From Tillus elongatus (lineage: Eukaryota > Arthropoda > Insecta > Coleoptera > Cleridae), in assembly GCA_964006375.1 (NCBI GenBank), contig OZ023262.1, positions 198,114,778 to 198,178,777 of the forward strand: a stretch of DNA of 64,000 bases. Reading direction: 5' to 3'. A program made the translations under genes and the position numbers. The notes under the pieces are model-generated. The model worked only from the letters and a program-made list of their open reading frames with translations, did not search any database and was not told the origin of the DNA. Within the stretch, counting starts at the first letter, position 1; each line of letters begins with the position of its first letter. Positions 1 through 14,402 of the stretch are shown here, piece after piece.

Positions 1-620
1 AAAGTATCTTCTATCCAGCAGATCTCGTCCAGGAAATAAATTCTGATAATTTTCTAAAGCTCTCTGACATTTTTTTCTGCATACTATATAGCATTCAATC
101 CTAGCGCATTTTTCTAAATGCATAAAGGGCATTTTAAAACTATTATAATACTCCACAAACACAATTGTTATCACCAGTAGGTACAGATAGGCGGTTCTAA
201 GACCACCACGGAAAGTCTCCACCACCAGGGTAATACGCACGCGTGTGAGGTCACAGTGCCGATACAAGATGGCAGTTAGAGCGCCACCAGAGGTCTAACC
301 GAAGATGACGGAATCGAAGATGGCGCGAAAGATAAGGAGTGTCAGCGTAAAAATAAGTAAAAACGAAATTTTGAAAAGACATCTGACCTGGACATTTAAT
401 ATAAGAAGAGCTACCATTGATTTCACGTATAGTGACGTACGTAAATATGTCGGTTAGCAATTACGCAACCCAGCTTTTTTATTAATCGGTTTCGAAACAT
501 GGTGTTTGGTATCATTTTACTCGCCTTGATGAGTGGAATTCAAATATGGCGGTTAACGTATACGCAAATAAACTTTTTTATTAATTTGTTCTGAGGGCAT
601 GTGTCATTTTACTCGTCTCG
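1..620. other. Unassigned AT-rich sequence
   Basis: No open reading frame with recognisable content is seen on either strand. The stretch 240-340 is richer in GC and contains several 'aagatggc' words, which might be the edge of an old repeat, but no terminal repeats or target duplications could be found. Confidence 0.3.
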
Positions 621-624
621 ATGT

Positions 625-1310
625 GTACTATAATATGAAGGAAAAAATTTTGAAAAAAATTGTATACCAGTAAATAAAGCGGTGTTCGAGCAGCATCACC
701 TGCAACCATTCTAACAACAACACTGTGATGTCACCTGTTCTGCTTTTTAGCAACTTTACCTCGGATATAAAAGTTCGTGATCGAACATTTGGTGGTTTTT
801 CAGCTTTTCGGAATGTATGTATCACACCGATAACTGAAAAAATAATAAGCCGATTTTGACTAAATTTGGCAAATACCTTCCTTTTGCAAGTGGCTTGGAT
901 AAGTTCGTTACCCAGGAAAATCGGCAAAGGTTTTCCCGGAAAATGTTGTGTTTTCCTTAGAAAAAAAATTATATCTCGGGAAATAACAAAGTAAGGGCAA
1001 GCAAATTTGGAAAGCGGGTCTATATCGCTATGGGCAAATTGCGTACCAAAATTTAGCTCTGTGGGTCAAAAGGCAAAAAAAGTTATAGGCATTTAAAGAA
1101 AAATAAATTGGGGTTTTCCTCAAAACGTCAAATTCGCGATTTAAAACGTCAAAATTGGCAACTTTTAGGCAAAGAACCTGACTCTAATACGGGCTACGGA
1201 AAGAAAATGTTTACGAAGAATGTTTTACAACCGTCATTGTCCTTAATTTTACGAAAATATTTCCAGAAAATTCATTTCAAATAGACCCTTTCTCTGATGC
1301 TTGGCAGTAG
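625..1310 (+). repeat. Dispersed repeat family A, body fragment
   Basis: This stretch matches, by eye, the body of a repeat that recurs near 7150-7600, 21290-22090, 25400-25760, 26130-26900 and, reversed, 27680-28250. Shared words include 'aagtggcttggataagttcgtta', 'ggttttcccggaaaa' and 'gtcaaaattggcaac'. Complete copies carry a (TA)n array just before this body; here the array is missing and only 'gtatgtatcacaccgataac' remains. No coding capacity is apparent. Confidence 0.7.
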
Positions 1311-1604
1311 TCTTAGCTATAGAGTTTATCGTTTAGTGGTATATAATTTTTGTCGAATTTTCGTGAAAAATCAATAAAGCTCAATATATCAGTTATTATA
1401 CAAGATATGAAAAAAAAATTGTATACATTAATTATAGGGTGTCTTGAGCTACATCTTAAAAAATTATTTCTACAATCACAGTGTGGCCCATAAGTCGTTG
1501 GTGATACAAATTTTCTTTCTTTTTTTTTAGTCGAACACGCCTTATGTTATTTCATTTTTGCTCTTTCAACAAAATATAATGCATGTTTGTAAGAAAAGAA
1601 ATTT

Positions 1605-1916
1605 GGGACGCAGCAAGTGCATAATGGTAGCGAATTTTGATTAGATGCTTTATATTTGAATAGCTCAGTTTGCTATTAATCTATAAGGTTGACCAAGAAA
1701 CAAGTTTTTTCGGGAACACTTTAAGTTTACTTTCGAACATTTTTGTACATTTTCAAACAATAAAGTTATTTTGATGAAGCATGGCACATTGTTTTTACTA
1801 TATACGTTATACTGGTAACCAAATTTGATGCGTGCTTTCTTAAAAAAACCACACATATTTGCTATTAAAAACATTTTAATGAAAATTCACTACCATAACG
1901 GACTTGCTGCGTCCAG
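1605..1916. mobile_element. ~310 bp MITE with TIRs (GACGCAGCAAGTGC...)
   Basis: The left end reads gacgcagcaagtgc...tggtagcgaatttt and the right end is its reverse complement (aaaattcactacca...gacttgctgcgtc), giving terminal inverted repeats of about 38 bp around a 310-bp AT-rich core without an ORF. A copy of nearly the same length lies at 27214-27519, and partial copies are near 24100-24355 and 36480-36633. The terminus contains a small hairpin (ACGCA-CTTGC-TGCGT). Target duplications are not clear. This looks like a non-autonomous DNA transposon; the superfamily is not assigned. Confidence 0.6.
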
Positions 1917-2084
1917 TCTTTTTTGAAATGACCTTATTATATTCTGTAATATCAAGAGTTGGCGTGTGATATACTGGGTTTACAAAGTCCCGGACATATG
2001 AATCAATTCTTTAAATGATCCCTAAGCCTATACAAAAAACAGAAATTACAAACTAACAAGAAAAAAGATATAAAAGCAGCACTT

Positions 2085-3930
2085 AATCTCTGGTAACAGT
2101 CGCTATTTTTAAGTATACACTGTGCGATTTGTACAACAAACAAGCACCTATCAAAAGATACAGAGTAATCAAGCCTTACAACCCTTGGATTCAGATAATA
2201 CCCGCCTACTGATGAAATTTAGAGACAGAGCGAAAGCAAGGTGTAGAAAAGATTCGTGTCAGACGACCTGGGACTATTATAAGGGATTGCAGAATGCGGA
2301 GACTGTAACAGTCAAAACGGGGGAAAAGTCTACATATCTGAAAAAATTAAGTCTGGGGATAGTAAGTATATTTACAAAGAACTGGAACTTCTAAATATAG
2401 GCAGGAGAAAAACGAGCAGTACTTGGGGCTCTCAGGGGTCCCCATAAAGTCGCCGATCACTTAATGAACAATAGTTTAAATGGGGTCTCTGGAGAGCAGC
2501 ATCAATGCGTCTGCATTTTACGGGGCAGTTAGTGGTGGGGAAGAATTTCAGTTTTGTTTACTCTATGATCAAACGGTGTTCCGGCACATAAATGCGATCA
2601 AAACCAATGCAATCGGACATGATGGATTGAGCATTACTATAATTAATCTTTGTAGCAGGTATATAGTTGGCTTCATAACACACATAATCAACTCGTTTAT
2701 TGTGGAAGGCTATTTTCCAAAAATCTGGAAATGTTCTATCGGGCTACCGTTTCACAGAGCACCAGATCCGAGGGAGCTAAATCAACTGCGGATAATCAGT
2801 ATATTATCAAAGCTCCAGAAAGGGTGTTAGACTCGCAGCTTAGGATTTACTTGAGTGACTAGAACATCTTATCTGATTTTCAGTCGGGTTTCCGGTCTCT
2901 AACCATGCCGCGCGGGCCACGGACCAGGGTATGCAGACGCTGCTAGTGCTGCTAGATTTTTCCTAGCCCTTTGACACCATAAATCATATAGTATACTGCT
3001 GAAAATATTGAGAGCTGTTGGGATGGGCTCAGAGGCTTTAGCTTTAGTCTGAAATTACTTGAGTGAACGCTACCTTATTGTAAGAATTGTCTCGTGGGGA
3101 GTGGTGTACCACAAGGATCGGTCCTTGGACCTCTGCTCTTCGGTATTTACGTTAGTCATTTCCCTAAGATCCTTCAATATTCTAAAGTACAAATGTACGC
3201 TGTCGACATTCACATATAATTTCTTTCAATGTTTCAGAGCTTTCGGATGCGCTGGGAAAGGTGAATTTCGATCTGCATTCATTGCACAAAGTGTCTAAAG
3301 ATCAATCGCTGTGTCTGAATGAAAAATATCGGCTGCTACTTTCTTTGGGAGTCAGGTTCTTGTAGTGCGCGTTAAGATGATTATAAGCGTCGTGGTTAAT
3401 AAGGAACCTCTACAACTTTTGGATGGCGTGCGAAACTTGGATGTGATAATGGATAATAAATTTAGATATAAGCGGCATGTTAGTGCCTACCTTCAGCGGG
3501 CCTACCATCACCTGCGTCTGTTGTACCCGCAAAGGACTTATTTTCCGATGGATGTTAAGATAACGCTTGGAAATACCTTAGTCCTCTCGTAGTTTACCTA
3601 TTGCTCGGAAGTGTATTCGCCATGCTTGGACGGTTGCGATTATAATCGGATACATAAACTGCAAAATTCCTGTCTTGAGTTTAGCTTATGGTATTCGAAA
3701 ATTCGTATAAGCTAAATGAAGCAAAATGACTTAATATGCGTAATCATGTCACACAGAGAACAGCAACATTGTTCCATTCTATTATTGTGTCTAGAGTCCC
3801 AGCATGTTTGTATAGAAAGGTAACACACAGAACTGATGCTCATAACGTTAGGATACGGTCGAAGGGCTTAATATCACTGCCTAAGTACAGGCCAACATTG
3901 TTTAAACGGTCTTTTGCCAATTAAATATAC
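2085..3930 (+). pseudogene. Decayed LINE (CR1/Jockey-like) reverse transcriptase ORF2
   Basis: Fragments in all three plus frames together follow the order of a non-LTR retrotransposon ORF2. A pre-RT segment (about 2122-2400) contains MKFRDRAKARCRK and WDYYKGLQN. The RT fingers (2640-2830) show IVEGYFPKIWK and LRIISILSK. A 'SDFQSGFRS' block lies near 2873-2900, and GVPQGSVLGPLL-like sequence at 3100-3145. After the palm come the thumb and post-RT blocks at 3365-3700, with a CSEVYSPCLDG-like motif and LQNSCLEF. Stops and frameshifts break every segment, and the YADD box is not recoverable by eye. The copy is dead. Assignment to CR1 rather than Jockey rests only on motif style. Confidence 0.75.
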
Positions 3931-4224
3931 TCTATATACAATAGTCTTAATGAGAGTGTTAAGAACTGTTCTGTGCGTTCTTTCAAAAATAAACTGTCTC
4001 TGATTATGCCTGGTGCTTAGGCAGGTTGCCGGGTTGGTTATTGACTCCCGGTTTTTCTAATATATGGGCGTAAGTGGTAGAGCAGGGGATGGTTTTACAT
4101 CCGTCTGAACTTTGCCCAATTCACACAGCTTATTTTTTCTTTGTAATTGTGCACTCAATATTGTCTTATTGTTAAGAATGTTGCATTATATGATTTACTG
4201 TATGAATGAAGGCTATTTGATTAG

Positions 4225-4227
<3 letters not shown>
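3931..4227. other. Unassigned spacer, possible LINE 3' UTR
   Basis: It follows the decayed LINE and ends at a (TA)n array. No poly-A tail or target duplication could be fixed, so this may be the 3' untranslated part of that LINE or unrelated sequence. Confidence 0.25.

Positions 4228-4311
<84 letters not shown>
4228..4311. repeat. (TA)n microsatellite
   Basis: Uninterrupted TA dinucleotide array of about 84 bp. Reading frames across it encode only Ile-Tyr repeats and are not genes. Confidence 0.98.
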
Positions 4312-5125
<814 letters not shown>

Positions 5126-5135
5126 AATAACCAAG

Positions 5136-5500
5136 AATGAGGGAAGAAGTTTATATATTCAGAAAGGTTTCCGCGGTCTTTAATGTGAGACATAATTGGT
5201 TCTCGGGTTGAACCGCGTCCAGAATTTATAAAAACTCGACGTTTCGTTCCTGTTTTGAGAGCCATTTTCAAGAGGTAAAGGAAATATATAAGGACACTAA
5301 AGCCTGAATTTGCGTACTCCTTAGAGTAGTGGACAAAGGTGGGTTGGGTTGTTGTAGTTCGATTACGAGGCCTCAATCTGCCTACTCCCCAACTCTCACT
5401 GGAGATCGTCTGTGAGGTCTCAGTGTGTTCAACCCTAGGCCTTAGAGAGATCTGACAGTTCGTTGCAAGTATTATCTTCTATATGCAACAACTCCCAACA
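5136..5500 (+). repeat. PLE left terminal region (pLTR), inverted relative to the right one
   Basis: This stretch is repeated in inverted orientation at about 10745-11221. Shared landmarks are 'gttctcgggttgaaccgcgtccag', 'gtttcgttcctgttttgagagcc', 'ctccttagagtagtggacaaaggtgggtt' and 'gagatcgtctgtgaggtctcagtgtgttcaaccctaggcc', each found as its reverse complement in the right copy. Penelope-like elements are known to carry long terminal repeats (pLTRs) in direct or inverted arrangement. Read on the minus strand at 5235-5275, the segment forms a hammerhead-like fold (see findings). Confidence 0.75.
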
Positions 5501-5544
5501 CAGTCCTGACCTCAAAAAAGAACTAATCTTCTAAGAAAAATCAT

Positions 5545-6326
5545 CTCACATCCCTAGCAAATACGGTCTCCCGAAAATCCATAAGCCTGATATTCCCCTT
5601 CGCCCTATCGTAAGTGTCCACCGTTCACCCACACAAAAACTTGCAAAACATCTAGCCAAAACTCTCAAACCATTAGTAGAAAACGCTACATCCTATGTCA
5701 ATAACTCCACCCACTTCATTGACCTTCTTCAAAACGACACAATTTCTCAAAACGACGTCCTAGTTAGCTTTGATATAGTTTCCTTATTCACTAATATACC
5801 TCTATCTGAAACCCTTGACATTCTCAAAAATCAACACAATATTTCCCACGATACCTTAGCTCTTCTAAACACTGCACATCTAACACTTATTTCCTTTTTC
5901 AAAACAAATTTTACAAACAAGTTCGAGGTGCTTCAATGGGTTCACCACTCTCTCCTGCATTGGCTAACATTTTCATGGAAAACTTCGAGACACAAGCCCT
6001 CAATTCATTCCATCTTAAACCAACGTGTTGGTTAAGATACGTTGACGACATTTTCGCTGTCTGGCCACACGGTAAAGATTCTTTAGACGAATTCCTTTCT
6101 TACCTAAATAACATCAACCCCCAAATCCAGTTCACCATGGAAATAGAAAATAATTTTTCGTTGCGTTTCTTAGATGTACGCATCACTAAAAACACAGTCA
6201 GAGGATTTTCTTACACTGTCTACCGAAAACCAACCCACACTAATCGTTATCTTAACGTCCAATCTCACCATCACCCATCGCAACTAAATTCCGTGGTTCG
6301 AACACTAGTAACACGATCCCTTAGAC
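5545..6326 (+). pseudogene. Penelope-like element, reverse transcriptase part (interrupted)
   Basis: Reverse transcriptase of a Penelope-like retroelement. From about 5560 one frame gives a YGLPKIHKP-type block, followed by VSFDIVSLFTNIPL. After a frameshift near 5880-5930, a second frame runs GASMGSPLSPALANIFMENFE and WLRYVDDIFAVWPHG. The YVDD box with its two catalytic aspartates is present, and the palm and thumb continue (FLDVRITK..., YRKPTHTNRYL). The part that should precede the first RT block is missing; the left terminal region follows directly. The frame is broken at 6319-6326 by a hAT transposon and resumes at 9943. Together with the GIY-YIG domain downstream it is one split PLE ORF. 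Inactive because of the frameshift and insertion. Confidence 0.85.
6319..6326. repeat. 8-bp target duplication CCTTAGAC (left)
   Basis: CCTTAGAC stands immediately left of the hAT terminus and again at 9935-9942. An 8-bp duplication is diagnostic of hAT insertion. Confidence 0.88.
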
Positions 6327-6350
6327 CATCCATACTCAAAGTGTGCTCCG
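6327..6350. repeat. hAT left terminal inverted repeat
   Basis: catccatactcaaagtgtgc pairs imperfectly with the reverse complement of 9911-9934 (cagcggttctcaaacttttt). The left copy has diverged more than the right. Confidence 0.7.
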
Positions 6351-6479
6351 CGGAACCCTAGGGCTCCGCGAAACCACTGTGGGGGCTTCGCAAGAATTTA
6401 GAAAACAAAATATTTAAACACCTCTTTCTATGGTCGACCGTTCCACGATACGTGCATTCGGGCGACTGTTTGACACGGT

Positions 6480-8065
<1,586 letters not shown>

Positions 8066-8164
8066 ACTACACGAGGCGCAGCCGAACTTAGTCGCCACCA
8101 CTAGATGTCTACTTGTGTGCGCGCAGTCCCTTTGATAAAAGCAGCGTCTGAGATTAGGCGCTAT

Positions 8165-9790
8165 AATTGTGAACAAGCGACTAACTCCTAATAGTTCCAT
8201 GGTACCTGCCAAGTTGCGCCGACATTTAGAAACTGTACGCCCAGAGTTAAAGACAAGAACGAAGAATTTTTTGTACGTAAAAAGAAACAGTTATTGGGAA
8301 GTCAAAAGAATATTATGCATGCAATCCAAACTGTCAATGAAAAGGCCACGGAGGCATCATATTTAGTTAGCTATCGCATTGCACAAGCAGGTGAAGTGCA
8401 CACTATCGCCGAGAATTTAATAAAACCATGTCTGTTAGACATAACAAAATGTATGCTCGATGATAAATCTGCAAAGAATGTTTCTACTGTGCCGCTATCA
8501 AACGATACTGTTTCACAGCGAATTCATGATCTGGCGAGCTAAGTCAAACAAGAACTAGTTACACGTCTACAAAAAAAACCGATTCGTCTTGCTAATGAAT
8601 GAGTCGACTGATGTCGCTGGTCTGGCTATCTTGCTGGTTATCATGAGATATCCATATAAACGTTCTTTTAAAGAATACATGCTTATGTGTTCACCGCTGG
8701 CCACAAACACTACCGGAGAAGAAATTTTTAATAAAATAAATATATTTTTTGAAGAAAATCATCTCAGTTGGAACGATTGCATTGACATTTGTACAGATGG
8801 AGCCAGGGCGATGACAGGTAAAACAGCAGGAGCAGTGTCACGAATAAAAAATAAAGCGCTTAATTGTAGTTCCAGCCATTGTATCCTGCATAGGCAAGCA
8901 CTTGCGATGAAGCAAATTCCGTCAAATCTAAAATTAGTTATGGATGAAGCGATAAAAATAATTAATTTTATCAAATCACGACCACTACAATCCATACAGA
9001 AGTGCGGTGGTTATCTCGGGGTAAAACTTTAACAAGGCTATTTGAACTTAGGGTCGAGTTACAGATGTTTTTTTTTTTCAGATATTTCTTTTAATTTTAA
9101 AGACCGTTTGTATGATAAAACATGGTTGTTCCGACTGTCTTTTATGGCGGACATCTTTAAAAAACAGTGTTCCAGGCCTGTAACAAAATATCTGCCTTCA
9201 ACAGAAAATTAGATTTTTGGATTATTTGCATTGGTAAGAGGCAAATAGAAAGCTTTACGTCACTCAGTGAGTTTGTTAGCGATAACTATTTAGAAATGTT
9301 TCAAGATGATGTATTTGAAGAATTGGTCCAATATCTCACTGCGATGCGCGCATCTTTTGAGACGTATTTTCCCGAAGAACAGAATACAAAAATGAAAATA
9401 AATTAATGGATTCATAATCCTTTTTTACCCAACTGGCAAAAGCCTGAAAGTATGTCAAACGTGATATATGAATCTTTTTTAGAAATGGCATCGGACACAA
9501 GTATGTAGTCACTGATCAAAACGACGCCTCTCAACGATTTTTGGTACAGAATCCGTGATGAATATCCAATGCTCGCAAAAATGGCTCTAAATGTTCTTCT
9601 CCCGTTCGCAGCAACATACTTGTGCAAAACAGGATTCTCAACCCGTGCAGCTACAGAAAAAATACCGCAATAAACTAGACGCCGAACCTGATATGCGACT
9701 TCAACTCTCTTCTATCAAAGCTGATATCAACCAATTGATGAAAAATAAAAAAACAGTTTCATATCTCCCATTAGATTTTTTTAAATAAGT
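8165..9790 (+). pseudogene. hAT transposase, ZBED/SCAND3-like, multiply frameshifted
   Basis: Successive plus-strand frames give a decayed hAT transposase of the ZBED/SCAND3-like kind. The N-terminal part (8170-8540) has VNEKATEASYLVSYRIAQAG and DTVSQRIHDLAS. The DDE core begins at 8589 with NESTDVAGLAILLV, the first conserved Asp region, and continues with CTDGARAMTGKTAGAVSRIK and SSHCILHRQALA, matching the 'DGA.sM.G...G' and 'HCiiHr' blocks of this family. Further parts lie at 9167-9400 (FNRKLDFWI...). The hAT C-terminal dimerisation region at 9560-9790 reads FAATYLCKTGFS followed by KYRNKLDAEPDMRLQLSSI. The N-terminal BED finger was not found. At least four frameshifts or stops separate the parts, so it is inactive. 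Confidence 0.85.
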
Positions 9791-9934
9791 AACTGTTACC
9801 TTACATTGTACGTACTCGTATTATGCTTATTAATAAAGAATGCACATAAAGACATTTTTGTTTTATTGTAGGGTTCCGTCAAGTATTTCTCTTTCCAAAA
9901 GGGTTCCGTCACCAAAAAAGTTTGAGAACCGCTG

Positions 9935-9942
9935 CCTTAGAC
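9935..9942. repeat. 8-bp target duplication CCTTAGAC (right)
   Basis: Right-hand copy of the hAT target duplication; the PLE frame resumes immediately after it. Confidence 0.88.
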
Positions 9943-10510
9943 TAACGGACCACAACAAACAGGCAGAATTAAACTTTTTTAAGATACACATTGCTAGAAA
10001 ACGGATACGAGAACAATCACATACTACGAAACATTAGAAACGCACAACAACAAACCACTATACCACAACTAGAACAAACAGAGTCCACAAAACAACACAC
10101 AGCGTTTTTACCATACATTAAAGATGTCACCGACAAAATCAGCCGAATTTTTAGAACCCATATCAAAACCGTATTCACAACAGATCAAAAACTGTCAAAT
10201 CTGATAAAAACTCCCAAGGATACTATTCCAAACGAATCCCACGGACTTTACGAAATTCCTTGTTCCGACTGTTCCCGAACTTATGTAGGACAAACAAATA
10301 GACGCATCCACAATAGAATATATGAACACACCCTCACAGTTAGAAAATCCGACCCCTCATCGGCCCTGACCATGCATCATATTCATACAGGACACAAAAT
10401 AGACTTCAATAATGCCAAAGCAATATAGCACCGATTTACAACTTCAAAACGAAAATTATCCGCGAAGCAATCGAGATTGAAAAACGTCCCGATTGTTTAA
10501 ATAAGAGAGA
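9943..10510 (+). pseudogene. Penelope-like element, C-terminal GIY-YIG endonuclease part
   Basis: This continues the PLE frame after the hAT insertion. A linker region with LENGYENNHILRNIRNA (9990-10045) leads to the GIY-YIG nuclease at about 10245-10330: GLYEIPCSDCSRTYVGQT, then RRIHNRIYEH, with the CxxC-like pair before YVGQT that is typical of PLE nucleases. After a frameshift near 10425 the tail reads IREAIEIEKRPDCLNKRDD up to about 10500. In active elements this domain nicks the target DNA for integration. This copy is broken and cannot be translated with the RT part. Confidence 0.88.
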
Positions 10511-10744
10511 TGATGATCTTCGCCTTCTGACTACTTGGAAACCTATTATATCTTCATTACAAACAAACAAAAGAAAATAAATTCCACAGACAATTTTATT
10601 TCCCCATTATCTGTCTCAACAAATGCCGGTAACCCTCTTAATCCTCCTCATCCTCTAAGTAGTATGACCAAAGCCCCCCACTTAATTGACCGTGACCCTA
10701 CTACTTTCACTAATAACGAAGCAGGTAGACGGAATGACATATAT

Positions 10745-12287
<1,543 letters not shown>

Positions 12288-13560
12288 ATTCTTCTTGTAC
12301 TCAAGTATCGGCAATGGTTTTGTTTTTATTTCCACACGCTTGCTTTGAAACTCTCTCATTTCATTACAAAATTTACTCGAAATGTACACGACATCACGCT
12401 TATCTTTCCATTTCGCAATCATGACACCCTCCTTATATTTGGCAACGATTTCACCTTTTGTTTATTTTGCACTTACAAGTTCTTTGTGTGATCCTTTCCT
12501 GTCAGCTCATAATGTTCCGTTGCAATAAGTTTAAATGGCCCTGGTGCAATTTTTCTTGCATTAAATGCATGACGACTTTTTCCGAATGTCCTTTCCTCCC
12601 ATCTCATCTAATTGCCCAGCGTATACAGCAATTTTCAGTACCATCCCATTTGGTTCCATGAACATATATAATTGTATGCCATATATGTGCCGTTTGTTGG
12701 AAATATACTGGCGGAATACTAAGCGACCTCGCCACAGGATCATTAATTCATCTAGTGACAAGTTTTTACCAAGATAGTATACTTCGGATACGGTGTTTTA
12801 AGATGATGTATTTTACAAAGACGGTCTCTGGCTTTGGTTCTTCTGGATTGCGATCTGTGGAGAAATGTAAACATCTCATTATTACTAGGAACCTATCCCG
12901 GCTCATACGGTCAGAGAAATAATTCATCCTAAACAGTCTATGAGTCTTCCAATAATTCTGCACACGGTTACACTTGATATTGGCTGTATGAAAAACCAAA
13001 CCTATAAATTTTAGAAGTTCCTGTATAGTCAGTTGCCTCCACTGTGTAGTTCTCGCTTTTCTGCAGTTGTTGAAGACAGAAATACAGTTGTGGCATAATT
13101 GTTGGTTTCAATTGCTATATTTTGTAAAAAATTGTCAATTACCATCAATCGAAAGTAGTCACATGAGTCAGCAGTTTCGGGCTTATCAATCAATAACCTG
13201 TTTTGATTATAAAATGTAAACGTTTTCATGTTCACAGGGTCAACAACCCAATCTTGCATTGGAGCTCGAACATCTAACGAATCACTCGCAGCACGCACAT
13301 CTAATAAATTACTTGTGGTACGAACATCAAATAATTCACTTGTAGCACCCAAATCATCAATATTTGCATTGTGTCCAATTGTACCTAAGAAAGTATATAT
13401 AATTTTAACACGTATACCTGGCATTTATATAAATATATATTAAACAAACCTTCATCGTCTGAAGTAAAATCGCTTTGATATGAGGGATCATACTATTATC
13501 ATCAAGCACGCTTCCTCGGAGTCACTCATGAAAGCCGGCTGAATTATTTATCTCTTGGTT
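12288..13560 (-). pseudogene. piggyBac (PGBD4-like) transposase remnant
   Basis: Read on the minus strand, decayed frames follow a piggyBac transposase from N to C terminus. At 13424-13029: DWVVDPVNMKTFTFYNQNR, then PETADSCDYFRLMVIDNFLQ and IAIETNNYA. At 12999-12766: RVQNYWKTHRLFRMNYFSDRM and SRDRFLVIMRCLHF. At 12761-12561: MSLDELMILWRGRLVFRQYI and NKRHIYGIQLYMFMEP, covering the catalytic 'DE..ipfkGR' region. At 12450-12290, after frameshifts, comes a VMIAKWKDKRDVVYISS-like stretch. The sequence stops where the hAT MITE ends at 12287. At least three frame breaks are present. No TTAA-flanked termini were found. Confidence 0.82.
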
Positions 13561-14185
13561 AATTTATTAGGATTACGAGGCTGAAATCGTACATACTTGG
13601 ACTGCGCAGGGCCGGCAATATTTTGAACTTCGTCAGTCATTTTGTAAGATAATAACTCAACGTGCGAACGTTCAGATGGAACTGATTTGTGCAAATGCAG
13701 GCAAGCACAAGTCTACAGAAATAGTGGGAATGACTAGAACGAACTACCAAATGCAGACGATATTTGCCCGAATAGCTCCACCATGTAAAGTACTGAGAAA
13801 AATAACATAAGCTCATAAACCAGTGATCTTTGGAAATCTTTTGCACGATATTTTACTAAACTATTTGATGATGAACACGTAATAGACATTTTGGTACCCA
13901 AAATCATGCAGAATTACTTTTCCAGGAATGACCACTTACATCAAAGCATTATAAGCTTCTGAAGGTGCTGCACTCATATGCTGATACTTTAGTCTAGCGC
14001 TGGAAATGCAGAATCTCTTAGATCAGGCTAGTACAAATGTAGTGTATTGGCGACATTAGCACTCAGGTTGAGTATGCAGATGTCATGTATTCACGACATC
14101 CACAGCGAAAGTCTTTAGCCGGTTGCATACTAACAGGTGCTGAGTCGATTTCGACCTGTTGGCTATAAATAGATAAATCTATTTA
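13561..14185. other. Unassigned sequence
   Basis: About 620 bp between the piggyBac remnant and the LINE 3' end. No ORF with recognisable content and no clear repeats were seen. Confidence 0.3.
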
Positions 14186-14189
14186 ACAT

Positions 14190-14402
14190 TTCCCTTTTTT
14201 TTTTACAAAAGTTTCAAAACATAAGAAATTGAAAATATATATTTTTTTATTGTACACTAATATTTACAATCAGAACCATCTAATATATTATATACATTAA
14301 CTAATATGTATAAACATTGAGTTCTATAAGTAAATCTGCTGACGAGAAATTGACATGAAGGAATTACACCCATTGGTGCAATCCGGCAACTGTGATTTTA
14401 TT
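14190..14402 (-). other. Jockey LINE 3' UTR
   Basis: Downstream (minus strand) of the ORF2 stop. It contains an AATAAA signal on the minus strand near 14245-14250 and an A-run (T-run on the plus strand) at 14195-14204 that probably marks the 3' end. Confidence 0.5.

Noticed and set aside
13228..13443. Plus-strand ORF with ARTSNKL repeats
   Set aside because: Shadow of the minus-strand piggyBac N-terminal region, which has family motifs.
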